The notes: a model not told the origin generated them from the letters alone. Shown: positions 41,655 through 51,016, counted from the first letter of the stretch. The stretch is DNA of 64,000 nucleotides from Clostridiaceae bacterium (GCA_009911305.1 QXXC01000002.1:62001-126000), one strand, 5' to 3'. Translations and numbers: made by a program.

Positions 41655-42599
41655 ATGGAGAAAAAGTGTATTGGTATTGATGTGGGAGGCACGACGGTAA
41701 AGCTCGGCTTATTTGAGGCGGACGGCGCCCTGCTCCGGAAGTGGGAGGTTCCTACCAGAAAGGAGGAGGGCGGCGTCCATATTCTTCCGGATGTGGCGGC
41801 GTCTGTGCGGGCTGTTCTTGAGGAGGAGCGCTTAAGCCTGTCAGATGTGGCGGGAGCCGGGATGGGGATACCGGGCCCGGTGCTGGAGGACGGCTATGTG
41901 GAGGTCTGTGTGAATCTGGGATGGAGAGACATGAATCCGCAGCAGATTTTAAGCGGCCTTCTTGATAATCTGCCGATCTGCTCCGGAAATGACGCCAATG
42001 TGGCGGCCATGGGTGAGATGTGGCAGGGCGGCGGCAAAGGCTACAGCGATATTGTGATGGTAACGCTTGGGACCGGCGTCGGGGGCGGTGTGATTTTAAA
42101 TCAGAAGATTGTTTCCGGAAAGCATGGGCTGGCCGGAGAGATCGGGCATATCCGCATCCGCGAGAATGAGAAGGAGTCGTGCAACTGCAAAGGACACGGG
42201 TGTGTGGAGCAGATTGCATCTGCAACCGGCATCGCCAGGGAGGCCAGGCGGGCGATGGCGGCAAAGCCGCAGGAGGAATCGGCAATGCGCCGCTTCGGCG
42301 ATGCGGTTACGGCCAGGGATGTGGTGGACTGCGCGAAGGCGGGCGATGCGATGGCTCTGGAGGTGATGGAAACCGTCGGCTATTATCTGGGCTGGGCGCT
42401 GGCCATGGTGTCCATGACGGTGGATCCGGAGGTGTTCGTGATTGGCGGCGGCGTATCCAGGGCGGGAAGCTTCCTGATTGATTTCATACAGAAATATTAT
42501 GAGAGGTTTACGCCAATTTCAGAGAATAAGGCCGGAATTGCGCTTGCGACACTGGGAAATGATGCCGGGATCTACGGCGCAGCCAGACTGCTTCTGTAA
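41655..42599 (+). CDS. glcK: ROK-family glucokinase
   Basis: The 314-residue cytoplasmic enzyme phosphorylates glucose (or a close sugar) with ATP. It begins with the ATP-binding CIGIDVGGTTVKLGLFEADG (residues 4-23), has the catalytic GNDANVAAMGE (near 112), LGTGVGGGVILNQKIVSG (near 136), and the ROK zinc signature HGLAGEIGHIRI...SCNCKGHGCVEQIAS (near 156-195). It acts after sugar uptake and hydrolysis, feeding Pgi. It has its own promoter; the next gene is 311 bases away and separately started. Confidence 0.93.
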   Translation: MEKKCIGIDVGGTTVKLGLFEADGALLRKWEVPTRKEEGGVHILPDVAASVRAVLEEERLSLSDVAGAGMGIPGPVLEDGYVEVCVNLGWRDMNPQQILSGLLDNLPICSGNDANVAAMGEMWQGGGKGYSDIVMVTLGTGVGGGVILNQKIVSGKHGLAGEIGHIRIRENEKESCNCKGHGCVEQIASATGIAREARRAMAAKPQEESAMRRFGDAVTARDVVDCAKAGDAMALEVMETVGYYLGWALAMVSMTVDPEVFVIGGGVSRAGSFLIDFIQKYYERFTPISENKAGIALATLGNDAGIYGAARLLL

Positions 42600-42830
42600 G
42601 GTAGCCGCAGGGCGGGACAGCGTATCTGAAATGAGAGGGAACGGTTCAGATGTGCGGGCAGTTAAGTTACATGAGGAGACCCCGGAGCCAGAAGGCTGCC
42701 GGGGCAATTATGAAAAATCTATATGCAACATCACCAAAAAAATGAATCGAAAAATTCATTTCTTTATGCTATTAGTATAAAAATTATATATGAACAAGAT
42801 ATGAACGACCTGTAAACAGATTTTGAATAT

Positions 42831-42855
42831 TAGAGCGTGTTTCAGACACGCTCTA
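42831..42855 (+). promoter_or_regulatory. Perfect 10-bp hairpin upstream of the pyrophosphatase gene
   Basis: TAGAGCGTGT and ACACGCTCTA form a perfect stem around the loop TTCAG. It is not followed by T residues, so it is not a standard terminator; it could be a protein or RNA regulatory element in the leader of the pyrophosphatase gene. Confidence 0.5.
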
Positions 42856-42909
42856 GGCAGGAGAGGAGATGCGGCTGCAGGATATCCCGGCGGCTGCAGG
42901 AGGGAGAAT

Positions 42910-44580
42910 ATGGCAGCAAAAAAGGCAAAGAAAACCATTGTGATTGGACACAAGAATCCGGATACGGACTCGATCTGCTCCGCCATCTGCTATGCGAATT
43001 TAAAGAACCTTCAGACCGGAAATGAGTATATGCCCGGGCGGGCGGGGCATATTAATCCGGAAACGCGTTTTGTGCTGGATTATTTTAAGGCAAGCGCTCC
43101 CAAGGAGATCGAAACGGTCAAGACGCAGGTAAAGGACATTGAGATCCGGGAGACCAAGGGAGTGCGCAAGCAGATTTCCCTGAAGAAGGCGTGGAATGTA
43201 ATGCAGGAGGCGAATGTGGTCACGATTCCCACCATTACGGAGGACAATGTGCTGGAGGGGCTGATCACGGTGGATGATATCACCGGGGCGTATATGAATG
43301 TCTATGACAGCCGGATTTTATCGAAAGCTTCGACCTCCTATGCGAATATCATCGAAACCCTGGAGGGGGCGATGCTCGTGGGGGACGAGGAAGGATATTT
43401 TAAGGAAGGCAAGGTTCTCATCGCGGCGGCCAACCCGGATATGATGGAGTATTACATAGAGAAGCACGATCTGGTGATTCTGGGAAACCGGTACGAATCC
43501 CAGCTCTGCGCCATCGAGATGGAGGCAGGCTGCATTATCGTGTGCGAGGGCGCGGGCGTTTCCATGACGATCAAGAAGCTGGCGCAGGAGAGAGGCTGTA
43601 CGGTCATCACAACACCGTATGACACGTACACTGTGGCGCGCCTCATCAACCAGAGCATGCCGATCAGCTATTTTATGAAAACGGAAAAGCTGATCACATT
43701 TGATATTGAGGATTATATTGACGATGTGAAGGAGGTCATGGCGAGCAAGCGGCACCGCGATTTCCCGATCCTTGACAAAAACGGGAAGTATAAGGGCATG
43801 ATTTCCCGCCGTAACCTGCTGGGAGCGCGGGGGAAAAATGTGATACTGGTGGATCACAATGAGCGCAGCCAGGCAGTGGACGGCATTGAAAACGCCAGCA
43901 TCCTGGAGATCATTGATCACCACCGCCTCGGCACGGTGGAAACCATGGGCCCCGTATTTTTCCGGAACCAGCCCCTGGGCTGTACGGCCACGATCATTTA
44001 TCAGATGTACAATGAAGCCGGGATTGCGATCGAGAAAAAGATTGCCGGGCTTCTCTGCAGCGCGATTATTTCCGATACGCTGTTATTCCGCTCCCCGACC
44101 TGCACGCCGGTGGATAAGGCGGCGGCCATGAATCTGGCTGAGACAGCGGAGGTGGATGTCAATGATTTGGCAAGAAAAATGTTCGCAGCCGGAAGTAAAT
44201 TGAAGGGAAAGAGCGACGCAGAGATTTTCTACCAGGATTTTAAGCACTTTACAGCCGGGAAAACGACCTTTGGCGTGGGCCAGATCACCTCGTTAAACGC
44301 AGATGAGCTGGAAAAGCTGCGGGAGCGGATGCTTGCGTATATGAAAAAGGCGCGGGAAGAGGAAAAGGTGGATATGATGTTTTTCATGCTTACCAATATC
44401 CTGACAGAATCCACGCTGCTTCTGTGCGAGGGGCAGGGGGCGGAACAGCTTGTCTATGAGGCATTCCATCTCCCGGAGGCGCAGCAGGGAGACGGCGGTG
44501 CGCAATGCGTCAACCTGGCCGGCGTGGTATCCAGAAAGAAGCAGCTTGTGCCCGGGCTTATGGTGGCGACAGAGCAGTAA
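42910..44580 (+). CDS. Manganese-dependent inorganic pyrophosphatase (family II) with CBS and DRTGG domains
   Basis: The 556-residue enzyme splits pyrophosphate into phosphate. The DHH domain is interrupted by a regulatory insert. The motifs are VIGHKNPDTDSICSAICYANLKN (residues 11-33) with the metal-binding His and Asp residues, VDHNERSQAVDG and IIDHHRLGTVE (DHH near residues 315-340) and IISDTLLFRSPT. Residues about 70-290 hold two CBS domains flanking a DRTGG domain, known to bind adenine nucleotides and tune activity. The C-terminal DHHA2 domain closes the site. The ATG at 42910 was chosen because GGAGGGAG is just before it. Confidence 0.95.
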   Translation: MAAKKAKKTIVIGHKNPDTDSICSAICYANLKNLQTGNEYMPGRAGHINPETRFVLDYFKASAPKEIETVKTQVKDIEIRETKGVRKQISLKKAWNVMQEANVVTIPTITEDNVLEGLITVDDITGAYMNVYDSRILSKASTSYANIIETLEGAMLVGDEEGYFKEGKVLIAAANPDMMEYYIEKHDLVILGNRYESQLCAIEMEAGCIIVCEGAGVSMTIKKLAQERGCTVITTPYDTYTVARLINQSMPISYFMKTEKLITFDIEDYIDDVKEVMASKRHRDFPILDKNGKYKGMISRRNLLGARGKNVILVDHNERSQAVDGIENASILEIIDHHRLGTVETMGPVFFRNQPLGCTATIIYQMYNEAGIAIEKKIAGLLCSAIISDTLLFRSPTCTPVDKAAAMNLAETAEVDVNDLARKMFAAGSKLKGKSDAEIFYQDFKHFTAGKTTFGVGQITSLNADELEKLRERMLAYMKKAREEEKVDMMFFMLTNILTESTLLLCEGQGAEQLVYEAFHLPEAQQGDGGAQCVNLAGVVSRKKQLVPGLMVATEQ

Positions 44581-44633
44581 GGGGAGGCAGACGCTGCTGC
44601 AGTGTAACGGGAAGGAAGGATGGTGGGAGATAA

Positions 44634-45206
44634 ATGGCAGAAGAAAAGGTTTTGTGGAAACCGGGAAATCTGATTTATCCGGTTCCGGCGGTGATGGTTA
44701 CTGTGGCAGACGGGGAGGGAAACAGCAATATTCTGACCATTGCCTGGACGGGAACGGTCTGCACGAATCCGCCGATGGCCTATATTTCCGTGCGCCCCGA
44801 GCGGTATTCATATGGGATGCTGAAAAAAACGGGAGAATTTGTGATTAATCTGACGACAGAGGCGCTTGTGCGCGCCACGGACTACTGCGGGGTCCGCTCC
44901 GGCAGGGACACGGATAAGTGGAAGGACACAGGACTGACGCCCGGGAAGGCGTCCGTGGTGAGCGCGCCGATCATCCGGGAAAGCCCGGTGAATATTGAGT
45001 GCAGGGTGACGGAGATAAAGGAGCTTGGCTCTCATCATATGTTTCTGGCCGAGGTGGTTGCGATCGACGTGGACGGCCAATGGCTCGATGAAAAGGGGAA
45101 GTTCCATCTGGAAAAGACAAAGCCCATTGTGTACTCACATGGCGAGTATTACGGGCTGAACGGGCTTTTGGGGACTTTTGGATACAGTATAAGAAAGAAG
45201 AAATAG
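44634..45206 (+). CDS. Flavin reductase-like FMN-binding protein
   Basis: The 190-residue protein has the split-barrel flavin-binding fold: KPGNLIYPVPAVMVTVADGEGNSNILTIAWTGTVCTNPPMAYISVRPERYS (residues 6-56) with the binding residues, then GEFVINLTTEALV and the CRVTEIKELGSHHMFLAEVV motif near residue 121. Such proteins bind FMN and reduce it or an unknown acceptor with NAD(P)H. It lies 54 bases after the pyrophosphatase and 14 before the kinase gene, so it may be in one transcript. The substrate is unknown. Confidence 0.88.
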   Translation: MAEEKVLWKPGNLIYPVPAVMVTVADGEGNSNILTIAWTGTVCTNPPMAYISVRPERYSYGMLKKTGEFVINLTTEALVRATDYCGVRSGRDTDKWKDTGLTPGKASVVSAPIIRESPVNIECRVTEIKELGSHHMFLAEVVAIDVDGQWLDEKGKFHLEKTKPIVYSHGEYYGLNGLLGTFGYSIRKKK

Positions 45207-45219
45207 ACAGGCGGTACAG

Positions 45220-45750
45220 ATGGGCAGAAATATTACGTTAATCGGAATGCCGGCAGCCGGAAAGAGCACAGTGGGCGTGCTCCTGGCAAAGCGGCTGGGA
45301 TATTCGTTTGTGGATGTGGATATCGTGATCCAGAACCAGGAGGGGAAGCTTCTGAAGGAAATCATTGCGGAGCGGGGGCTTGACGGCTTTCTGGAGGTGG
45401 AAAACCGGGTAAATGCGCAGCTTTCGGAACGCGAATCGGTGATCGCTCCGGGCGGAAGCGTGATTTATGGAAAAGAGGCCATGGAGAATCTGAAATCACA
45501 GGGCGTGGTGGTGTATTTAAAGATCAGCTTTGAGGAGCTGACCAGACGCCTGGGCAACGTGGTGGATCGCGGGGTGGTCCTGCGGGAGGGGATGACGCTG
45601 CGGGATCTGTATGAGGAGCGGATCGCATACTTTGAGAAATATGCGGATGTCACGATCGATGAAGAGGGAAAGGACTTTGGCGAGGTTGTGGATGAGCTGA
45701 GGGGGCTTATGGAGGCCCGGGGATTTGGCGCCGCTGCGGGCTCCTCATGA
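45220..45750 (+). CDS. Shikimate kinase-like protein
   Basis: The 176-residue P-loop kinase has Walker A GMPAAGKST (residues 9-17), DVDIVIQNQEG with the substrate-binding aspartates (near 31-41), and APGGSVIYGKEAM near residue 74, where true shikimate kinases have GGG. It is annotated as shikimate kinase in related Clostridia, but no other aromatic-pathway genes are present and the changed GGG motif leaves room for another small-molecule substrate. The CyuA-like gene begins 28 bases later. Confidence 0.75.
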   Translation: MGRNITLIGMPAAGKSTVGVLLAKRLGYSFVDVDIVIQNQEGKLLKEIIAERGLDGFLEVENRVNAQLSERESVIAPGGSVIYGKEAMENLKSQGVVVYLKISFEELTRRLGNVVDRGVVLREGMTLRDLYEERIAYFEKYADVTIDEEGKDFGEVVDELRGLMEARGFGAAAGSS

Positions 45751-45778
45751 CGTTATTTTACAGAAGACAGGAGAGAGC

Positions 45779-47053
45779 ATGGATAAAAAGGATATCTGTT
45801 ATACAACCTATGTGGACATTTTAAGGCGCGAGCTTGTTCCGGCCATGGGCTGCACGGAACCCATAGCCATTGCTTACTGCAGCGCGAAGGCCAGATCCGT
45901 CCTGGGAATGCTTCCCGACAGGGTGCGGCTGGAGGTCAGCGGCAATATCATCAAGAATGTAAAAAGCGTGATTGTGCCGAATTCGGGGGGCAGACGGGGG
46001 CTGGAGGCCGCGGCGGCCATAGGGATTCTGGCGGGGGACGAGACACGAAAGCTGGAGGTTCTTTCGGGCGTCACAGACGATGCGGCAGACGCCCTGGGCG
46101 CATACATGGAGAAAACGGGCTTTACAGTGGTTCCGGTCGAAACGCCGTATCTCCTTGACATGGCGGTTGAGGCGCAGAAGGACGGCCATACGGCGCGCGT
46201 GCGGATCGCCCGGGAGCATACGAATGTGATTGAGATTCAGAGAGACGGAAAAACTCTGTTTGAAAAACAGGTTCAGGAGGACGATGAGCAGGAAGGGCCG
46301 GACTACGGGCTGCTGACGATTGAACGCATCTATGATTTCGCGGTTACTGCCGATCTGGAGGATGTGAGGGAGATCCTGGATCGCCAGATCGAATATAATA
46401 CGGCGATATCACAGGAAGGGCTGCGGGGAGACTACGGGGCAAATATCGGGCGGATCCTCCTGGAGGAGTTTGGGGACTCTGTGGAAAACCGTCTGAAGGC
46501 CGTGGCGGCAGCCGGATCTGACGCAAGGATGAACGGCTGTGATCTGCCGGTGATTATCAATTCCGGAAGCGGGAACCAGGGTATGACCGCGTCCCTGCCG
46601 GTGATTGAGTACGCGAGAGAGAAGCAATGCAGTGAGGAACAGCTTTACCGCGCCCTTCTCATTTCCAATTTAATGACATTGCATCAGAAGACGGGGATCG
46701 GACGCCTGTCAGCGTATTGCGGCGCAGTCAGCGCCGGAGCGGGAGCGGGCGCCGGGATTGCGTACCTGGACGGCGGCGATCTGACGGTGCTCGCCCATAC
46801 GCTGGTGAATGCGCTGGCCATCACCTCGGGAATTGTCTGCGATGGCGCCAAGGCCTCGTGTGCGGCGAAGATCGCGGCAGCGGTTGACGCGGGGATCCTG
46901 GGCTATAAGATGTATAAAAAAGGGCGGCAGTTCTACGGAGGGGATGGCCTGGTGGCTAAGGGAGTGGAGAATACGATACGAAATATCGGCCGGTTGGGGA
47001 AGGACGGTATGAGAGAAACGGATAAAGAGATTATCCGCATTATGACAGAGTAA
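45779..47053 (+). CDS. L-cysteine desulfidase family protein (CyuA/YhaM; UPF0597)
   Basis: The 424-residue enzyme belongs to the iron-sulfur cysteine desulfidase/serine dehydratase alpha family, which releases sulfide, ammonia and pyruvate from cysteine. Cysteine ligands are in VPAMGCTEPIAIAYCSAKA (near residue 18-36), YCGAVSAGAGAG (near 314) and GIVCDGAKASCAAKIAAA (near 352), with NSGSGNQGMTASLPVIEYA at about 262-280. The ATG at 45779 follows AGGAGAG; the frame open upstream overlaps the kinase gene. The neighbouring DUF1576 membrane protein could be its transporter. Confidence 0.9.
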   Translation: MDKKDICYTTYVDILRRELVPAMGCTEPIAIAYCSAKARSVLGMLPDRVRLEVSGNIIKNVKSVIVPNSGGRRGLEAAAAIGILAGDETRKLEVLSGVTDDAADALGAYMEKTGFTVVPVETPYLLDMAVEAQKDGHTARVRIAREHTNVIEIQRDGKTLFEKQVQEDDEQEGPDYGLLTIERIYDFAVTADLEDVREILDRQIEYNTAISQEGLRGDYGANIGRILLEEFGDSVENRLKAVAAAGSDARMNGCDLPVIINSGSGNQGMTASLPVIEYAREKQCSEEQLYRALLISNLMTLHQKTGIGRLSAYCGAVSAGAGAGAGIAYLDGGDLTVLAHTLVNALAITSGIVCDGAKASCAAKIAAAVDAGILGYKMYKKGRQFYGGDGLVAKGVENTIRNIGRLGKDGMRETDKEIIRIMTE

Positions 47054-47149
47054 AAGGTAGCAGAAGAAGTCTGAAGTACGGCGCGGCAGGTATGCGGATC
47101 ATACCGGAGTAACGTTTAAAGACCGTCCGTTTTGAAAGGTAAGGGGAAT

Positions 47150-48430
47150 ATGAATGAACAGATAACTGCAACGAGGCAGGAGCGCTTTCTTCTTCTGTCT
47201 TTGCTGCCGCTTTTTTTTATCCTGGCCGGGCTGTCTCTGCAGCCGCTGAAGGGGATCTTTACAGGGCTTTACACCCTGATCCGGGAACCGGATTTCCTGA
47301 TCACAGATTATATCGCCGTCGGCGGGATCGGGGCCGCCCTGGTAAACGCGGGCATGATGACCGTGATCAGCATTGCCCTGATCTACAACCTTGGCATGGA
47401 GATGGACGGCCACACGATCACGTCAAGCTGTCTGATGTTCGGCTTCTCCCTTTTTGGGAAAAATCTGCTCAATATCTGGGCCATTTTTCTGGGGGTGTAC
47501 CTGTACTCGAAGTTTCACAGGACGCACCTGTCAAAATACGTTTATGTGGCGCTGTACGGCACGAGTCTGTCGCCCATCATTACGGAAATTATGCTGGTTG
47601 GCCAACTGCCTCTTGTGGGGCGCATGCTGCTGAGTCTCTCTGTGGGGGTCTGCATCGGCTTTGTGCTCCCGCCTCTCTCGACGCATGTCCACTATGCCCA
47701 TCAGGGCTATTCGCTCTATAATGTGGGCTTTTCGGCCGGGATCATCGCAACCGTTATCGTTTCGACGATGAAATCCTTTGGGATTGAGACACAGGCAAGG
47801 CTCATCTGGTCCACGGGGAATAACAGCCTGTTTCTGGGGCTTTTGGTCATGCTGTTCGGAGGCATGGTGATGGGCGGGCTGGTGTTCGGAGAAAAGCAGG
47901 TGCTCGCAGCCTATGCCCGTATCCTGAAAAGCCGGGGGATCGGCGGAACCGATTATCTGAAAGAGGAGGGAGGCCCGGCCGTACTGCTGAATATGGGGAT
48001 CAACGGCCTGTTTGCAACGATATTCGTCCTGGCCGTGGGCGGTGATCTGAACGGCCCGACCATGGGCGGGATCTTTACGATTGTGGGTTTCAGCGCAACG
48101 GGGAAAAACCTGCGGAATATATGGCCCATTATGACAGGCGTCTGCCTGGCCAGCCTGACCAAAGCGTGGAGCATAACGGATCCTTCGGCGATGCTGGCGC
48201 TTCTGTTTTCCACGACCCTGGCCCCCATTGCGGGTGAATTCGGAGTGGCGGCCGGGCTGCTGGCCGGATTCCTGCACAGTTCGGTGGCCATGAATGTGGG
48301 TATTGTTTACGGAGGAATGAACCTTTATAACAACGGATTTGCGGGCGGTATCGTGGCTATCTTTATGGTTCCGGTGATCCGGTCCATCCAGGACCGGAGA
48401 GCGAGGGCCAAGGGGGATCTTTCCCTGTAG
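47150..48430 (+). CDS. DUF1576-family polytopic membrane protein
   Basis: The 426-residue protein has about 12 hydrophobic helices in two related halves: GAALVNAGMMTVISIALIYNLGMEMDGHTI with FSLFGKNLLNIWAIFLGVYLYS in the first half and LLNMGINGLFATIFVLAVGGDLNGPTMGGIFTIVGFSATGKNLRNIWPIMTGVCL in the second, each with the conserved GKNLxNIWxIxxGV motif. This is the DUF1576 family, whose transported substrate is not known. It follows the desulfidase gene by 96 bases, with TAAGGGGA as ribosome site. The inverted duplication resembles secondary transporters. Confidence 0.88.
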   Translation: MNEQITATRQERFLLLSLLPLFFILAGLSLQPLKGIFTGLYTLIREPDFLITDYIAVGGIGAALVNAGMMTVISIALIYNLGMEMDGHTITSSCLMFGFSLFGKNLLNIWAIFLGVYLYSKFHRTHLSKYVYVALYGTSLSPIITEIMLVGQLPLVGRMLLSLSVGVCIGFVLPPLSTHVHYAHQGYSLYNVGFSAGIIATVIVSTMKSFGIETQARLIWSTGNNSLFLGLLVMLFGGMVMGGLVFGEKQVLAAYARILKSRGIGGTDYLKEEGGPAVLLNMGINGLFATIFVLAVGGDLNGPTMGGIFTIVGFSATGKNLRNIWPIMTGVCLASLTKAWSITDPSAMLALLFSTTLAPIAGEFGVAAGLLAGFLHSSVAMNVGIVYGGMNLYNNGFAGGIVAIFMVPVIRSIQDRRARAKGDLSL

Positions 48431-48518
48431 TCTGTGAGCCGGCTGCTGCGCCTGTACACAGCAAACAGGCGCAGGGTTTGCTTCATGTCAGGAGGTTGAT
48501 CGTATTTCTATATCGTTT

Positions 48519-50123
48519 TTGTTATTAATGATTTCTGTTGTGATCTTTGTATGCATTGCGGGCAGCCGGGTTTCCGGGCGGCTCGGCGTTCCCACGCTGT
48601 TTGTGTTCATTGTGCTGGGCATGATGTTCGGGTCTGACGGCTTTTTAAAAATTCCGTTTGAAAATTATCAGATAGCCGAGCAGCTCTGCACGGTTGCCCT
48701 GATTTTCATCATGTTTTACGGCGGATTCGGCACAAGGTGGAGCGAGGCGAAGCCGGTTGCGGCGCGCTCGATCCTGCTGTCCTCAGCGGGTGTGATCCTG
48801 ACCGCGCTTCTGACCGGGCTGTTCTGCCATTTTGCGCTGCGTATGGATCTCCTGGAGAGCATGCTGCTGGGCGCTGTGCTGGGTTCGACCGACGCGGCCT
48901 CGGTTTTCTCGATCCTGCGTTCCAGAAAGCTGAACTTAAAATACGGTTCCGCTTCCATGCTGGAGCTGGAAAGCGGAAGCAACGACCCGTTTGCCTATAT
49001 GATGACCATGATTGTGCTGTCCGCCATGTCAGGAACCGCGGACGCGGGCTCAATTGCCCGCATGCTGGCAGCGCAGCTCATATTCGGCCTTCTGGTGGGC
49101 TGGGCAGTGGCGGCTGCGGCTTCCTGGTTCCTGGACCGGTTCCAGTTTTCCGGAGAGGGCTTTGACACGATCTTTGTGTTTGCCGTGGCTATGGTTTCGT
49201 ATGCGTTTTCCTCCTGTATCGGGGGAAACGGTTACTTAAGCACATATCTGACCGGGATTATCCTGGGAAACCAGGAAGTGAAGAACCAGAAGACACTGGT
49301 CAGCTTTTTTGACGTGTTTACCGGGCTGATGCAGATCCTGCTCTTTTTCCTTCTCGGCCTTCTCGCCTTTCCGTCCCAGATGGCAGCGATCCTGGGGCCG
49401 GCTGTATGTATCGCTCTGTTTTTAACATTTGTGGCAAGGCCGGCGGCTGTGGGCCTTCTGCTGGCGCCCTTTAAGCCCAGGATGGGCCAGTATCTGGTGG
49501 TGTCATGGGCCGGACTGCGCGGCGCGGCTTCGATCGTATTTGCCATCATGGCCACGGTCGGGGACGTATATACAAAAAATGATATTTTCCATATCGTGTT
49601 CTGTGTCGTGATGTTTTCGATTATCTTTCAGGGCTCCCTGCTCCCGGCAGTGGCAAAGCGTTTTGACATGATCGACATGAATTCGGATGTTATGAGGACC
49701 TTTACGGACTACACGGAGAATACGCAGATTCAGTTTATCCAGTTACATATCAATGAACATCACCCCTGGGCGAACCGGAAAATCTGTGAGATTGATCTCA
49801 TACCGGGTACGCTGATCGCGGTCATCAAGCGGGGAAAGGAGATCGTGGTTCCCAAAGGGCAGACGGTGATCTTAAAGCAGGATATCGTCGTGCTGGGCGC
49901 GCAGGGCTTTGAGGATAACCGCGGGATTCTGCTGAAGGAGATTCCGGTCACTCAGGCGCACAGGTGGTGCGATAAGCGCATATCAGAGGCGAAATTTAAT
50001 AAAAATACGATCATTGTGATGATAACGCGCGGGGATGAGGTGATCATTCCGGATGGGAATACGCAGATGCACGACGGGGATCTGGTGGTGACGTATTCGC
50101 AGAAGCTGACGGCGAAGGGGTAG
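48519..50123 (+). CDS. K+/H+ antiporter (NhaP2/CvrA type) with TrkA-C domains
   Basis: The protein of about 534-540 residues has 12-13 membrane helices with the CPA1 motif LGSTDAASVFSILRSRKLNLKYGSASMLELESGSNDPFA around residues 125-165, followed by a cytoplasmic TrkA-C-like region (about 410-534) such as IDLIPGTLIAVIKRGKEIVVPKGQTVI that binds nucleotides or ligands. It exports K+ or Na+ for protons. The ribosome site GGAGG is at 48491-48495; the nearest in-frame codon at the right distance is ATT at 48504, while TTG at 48519 is 23 bases away. The start is therefore uncertain. Confidence 0.9.
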   Translation: MLLMISVVIFVCIAGSRVSGRLGVPTLFVFIVLGMMFGSDGFLKIPFENYQIAEQLCTVALIFIMFYGGFGTRWSEAKPVAARSILLSSAGVILTALLTGLFCHFALRMDLLESMLLGAVLGSTDAASVFSILRSRKLNLKYGSASMLELESGSNDPFAYMMTMIVLSAMSGTADAGSIARMLAAQLIFGLLVGWAVAAAASWFLDRFQFSGEGFDTIFVFAVAMVSYAFSSCIGGNGYLSTYLTGIILGNQEVKNQKTLVSFFDVFTGLMQILLFFLLGLLAFPSQMAAILGPAVCIALFLTFVARPAAVGLLLAPFKPRMGQYLVVSWAGLRGAASIVFAIMATVGDVYTKNDIFHIVFCVVMFSIIFQGSLLPAVAKRFDMIDMNSDVMRTFTDYTENTQIQFIQLHINEHHPWANRKICEIDLIPGTLIAVIKRGKEIVVPKGQTVILKQDIVVLGAQGFEDNRGILLKEIPVTQAHRWCDKRISEAKFNKNTIIVMITRGDEVIIPDGNTQMHDGDLVVTYSQKLTAKG

Positions 50124-50972
50124 TCAGAGAGGGGCAGTCAGCTGCCTGTTTCGTTTCCGCCACTCCTGAGGCGGCAGGTTCATAAGCTTTTTGAACGCCC
50201 GGGTGAAGTGAAACTGATTGTTGTACCCGACCAGATGCGCAATTTGAACGATAGGCATACTGGTAGAGCGCAGAAGCTCGCAGGATTTGTTGATTCGATA
50301 CTGAATCAGGAAGTCCTGTGGGCTTTTTTTGGTGGCTTTTTTGAAGATTTTGCTGAAATAGCTGCGGTTCAGGCTCAGATTGGCGGCCATGTCTTCTACA
50401 CTTATCTCGTTCATATAGTAGCTTTCTATAAAATCAACTGTGGACTGGATGTAAAAATCCAGGATGTTGTTTTTGGGAAGCTTTCTGGTATTTCGCGAGC
50501 TGCGTATCAGAGCGCCGAAAAACAGGTAAGTATGTCCGACCACCTCAGAGGGCAGCAGATCCGGGGTGTCAACGAGGTATTGCAGACGGGAGAACATTTC
50601 CTGCCGGCTTTCCCTGGAAGAGGGATGGTAGATCAGGGAGGACTGGGTGAGCCCTGCCTCTCTTAAATATTCGCTGGCCTTCATGCCGTCAAATTCAATC
50701 CACATATATTCCCATGGTGTTTCGTTATCGGCAAAATAATGGACAAGCCGGTTGGGTTCGATTAAGAATGCCTGTCCTTCATGCAGATGGTATTCAAATA
50801 CTTTATCACCATAATGGGCGCAGTATGTGCCGCTGCCGGAAAGGATACAGTGTATCAGATAATGATTGCGCATACCTGGGCCGAATGTGTGGTGAGGAAG
50901 GCACTGTTCATATCCATACTGATAGATAGTGATATCAAAGTATTCCTGGCTCAAAAAAAGGTGATTTTTCAT
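50124..50972 (-). CDS. AraC-family regulator with N-terminal cupin domain
   Basis: The 282-residue protein has a sugar-sensing cupin at its N-terminus (about residues 15-140: MRNHYLIHCILSGSGTYCAHYGDK and HEGQAFLIEPNRLVHYFAD) and two AraC helix-turn-helix motifs at the C-terminus (SVEDMAANLSLNRSYFSKIFKKAT and VQIAHLVGYNNQFHFTRAFKKLM). It is divergent from the sugar ABC/GH36 operon, so it most likely activates it when an alpha-galactoside is present. The stop codon immediately adjoins the stop of the antiporter gene. Confidence 0.93.
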   Translation of the reverse strand: MKNHLFLSQEYFDITIYQYGYEQCLPHHTFGPGMRNHYLIHCILSGSGTYCAHYGDKVFEYHLHEGQAFLIEPNRLVHYFADNETPWEYMWIEFDGMKASEYLREAGLTQSSLIYHPSSRESRQEMFSRLQYLVDTPDLLPSEVVGHTYLFFGALIRSSRNTRKLPKNNILDFYIQSTVDFIESYYMNEISVEDMAANLSLNRSYFSKIFKKATKKSPQDFLIQYRINKSCELLRSTSMPIVQIAHLVGYNNQFHFTRAFKKLMNLPPQEWRKRNRQLTAPL

Positions 50973-51016
50973 GGCAGCCTCCCATCCCCGCTTCCTGCGG
51001 CAGTCCCTATGGAATG

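Noticed and set aside
45220-45750. Confident naming as aroK
   Set aside because: The GGG substrate motif reads GGS and no aromatic-pathway genes are close, so only a family-level call is made.
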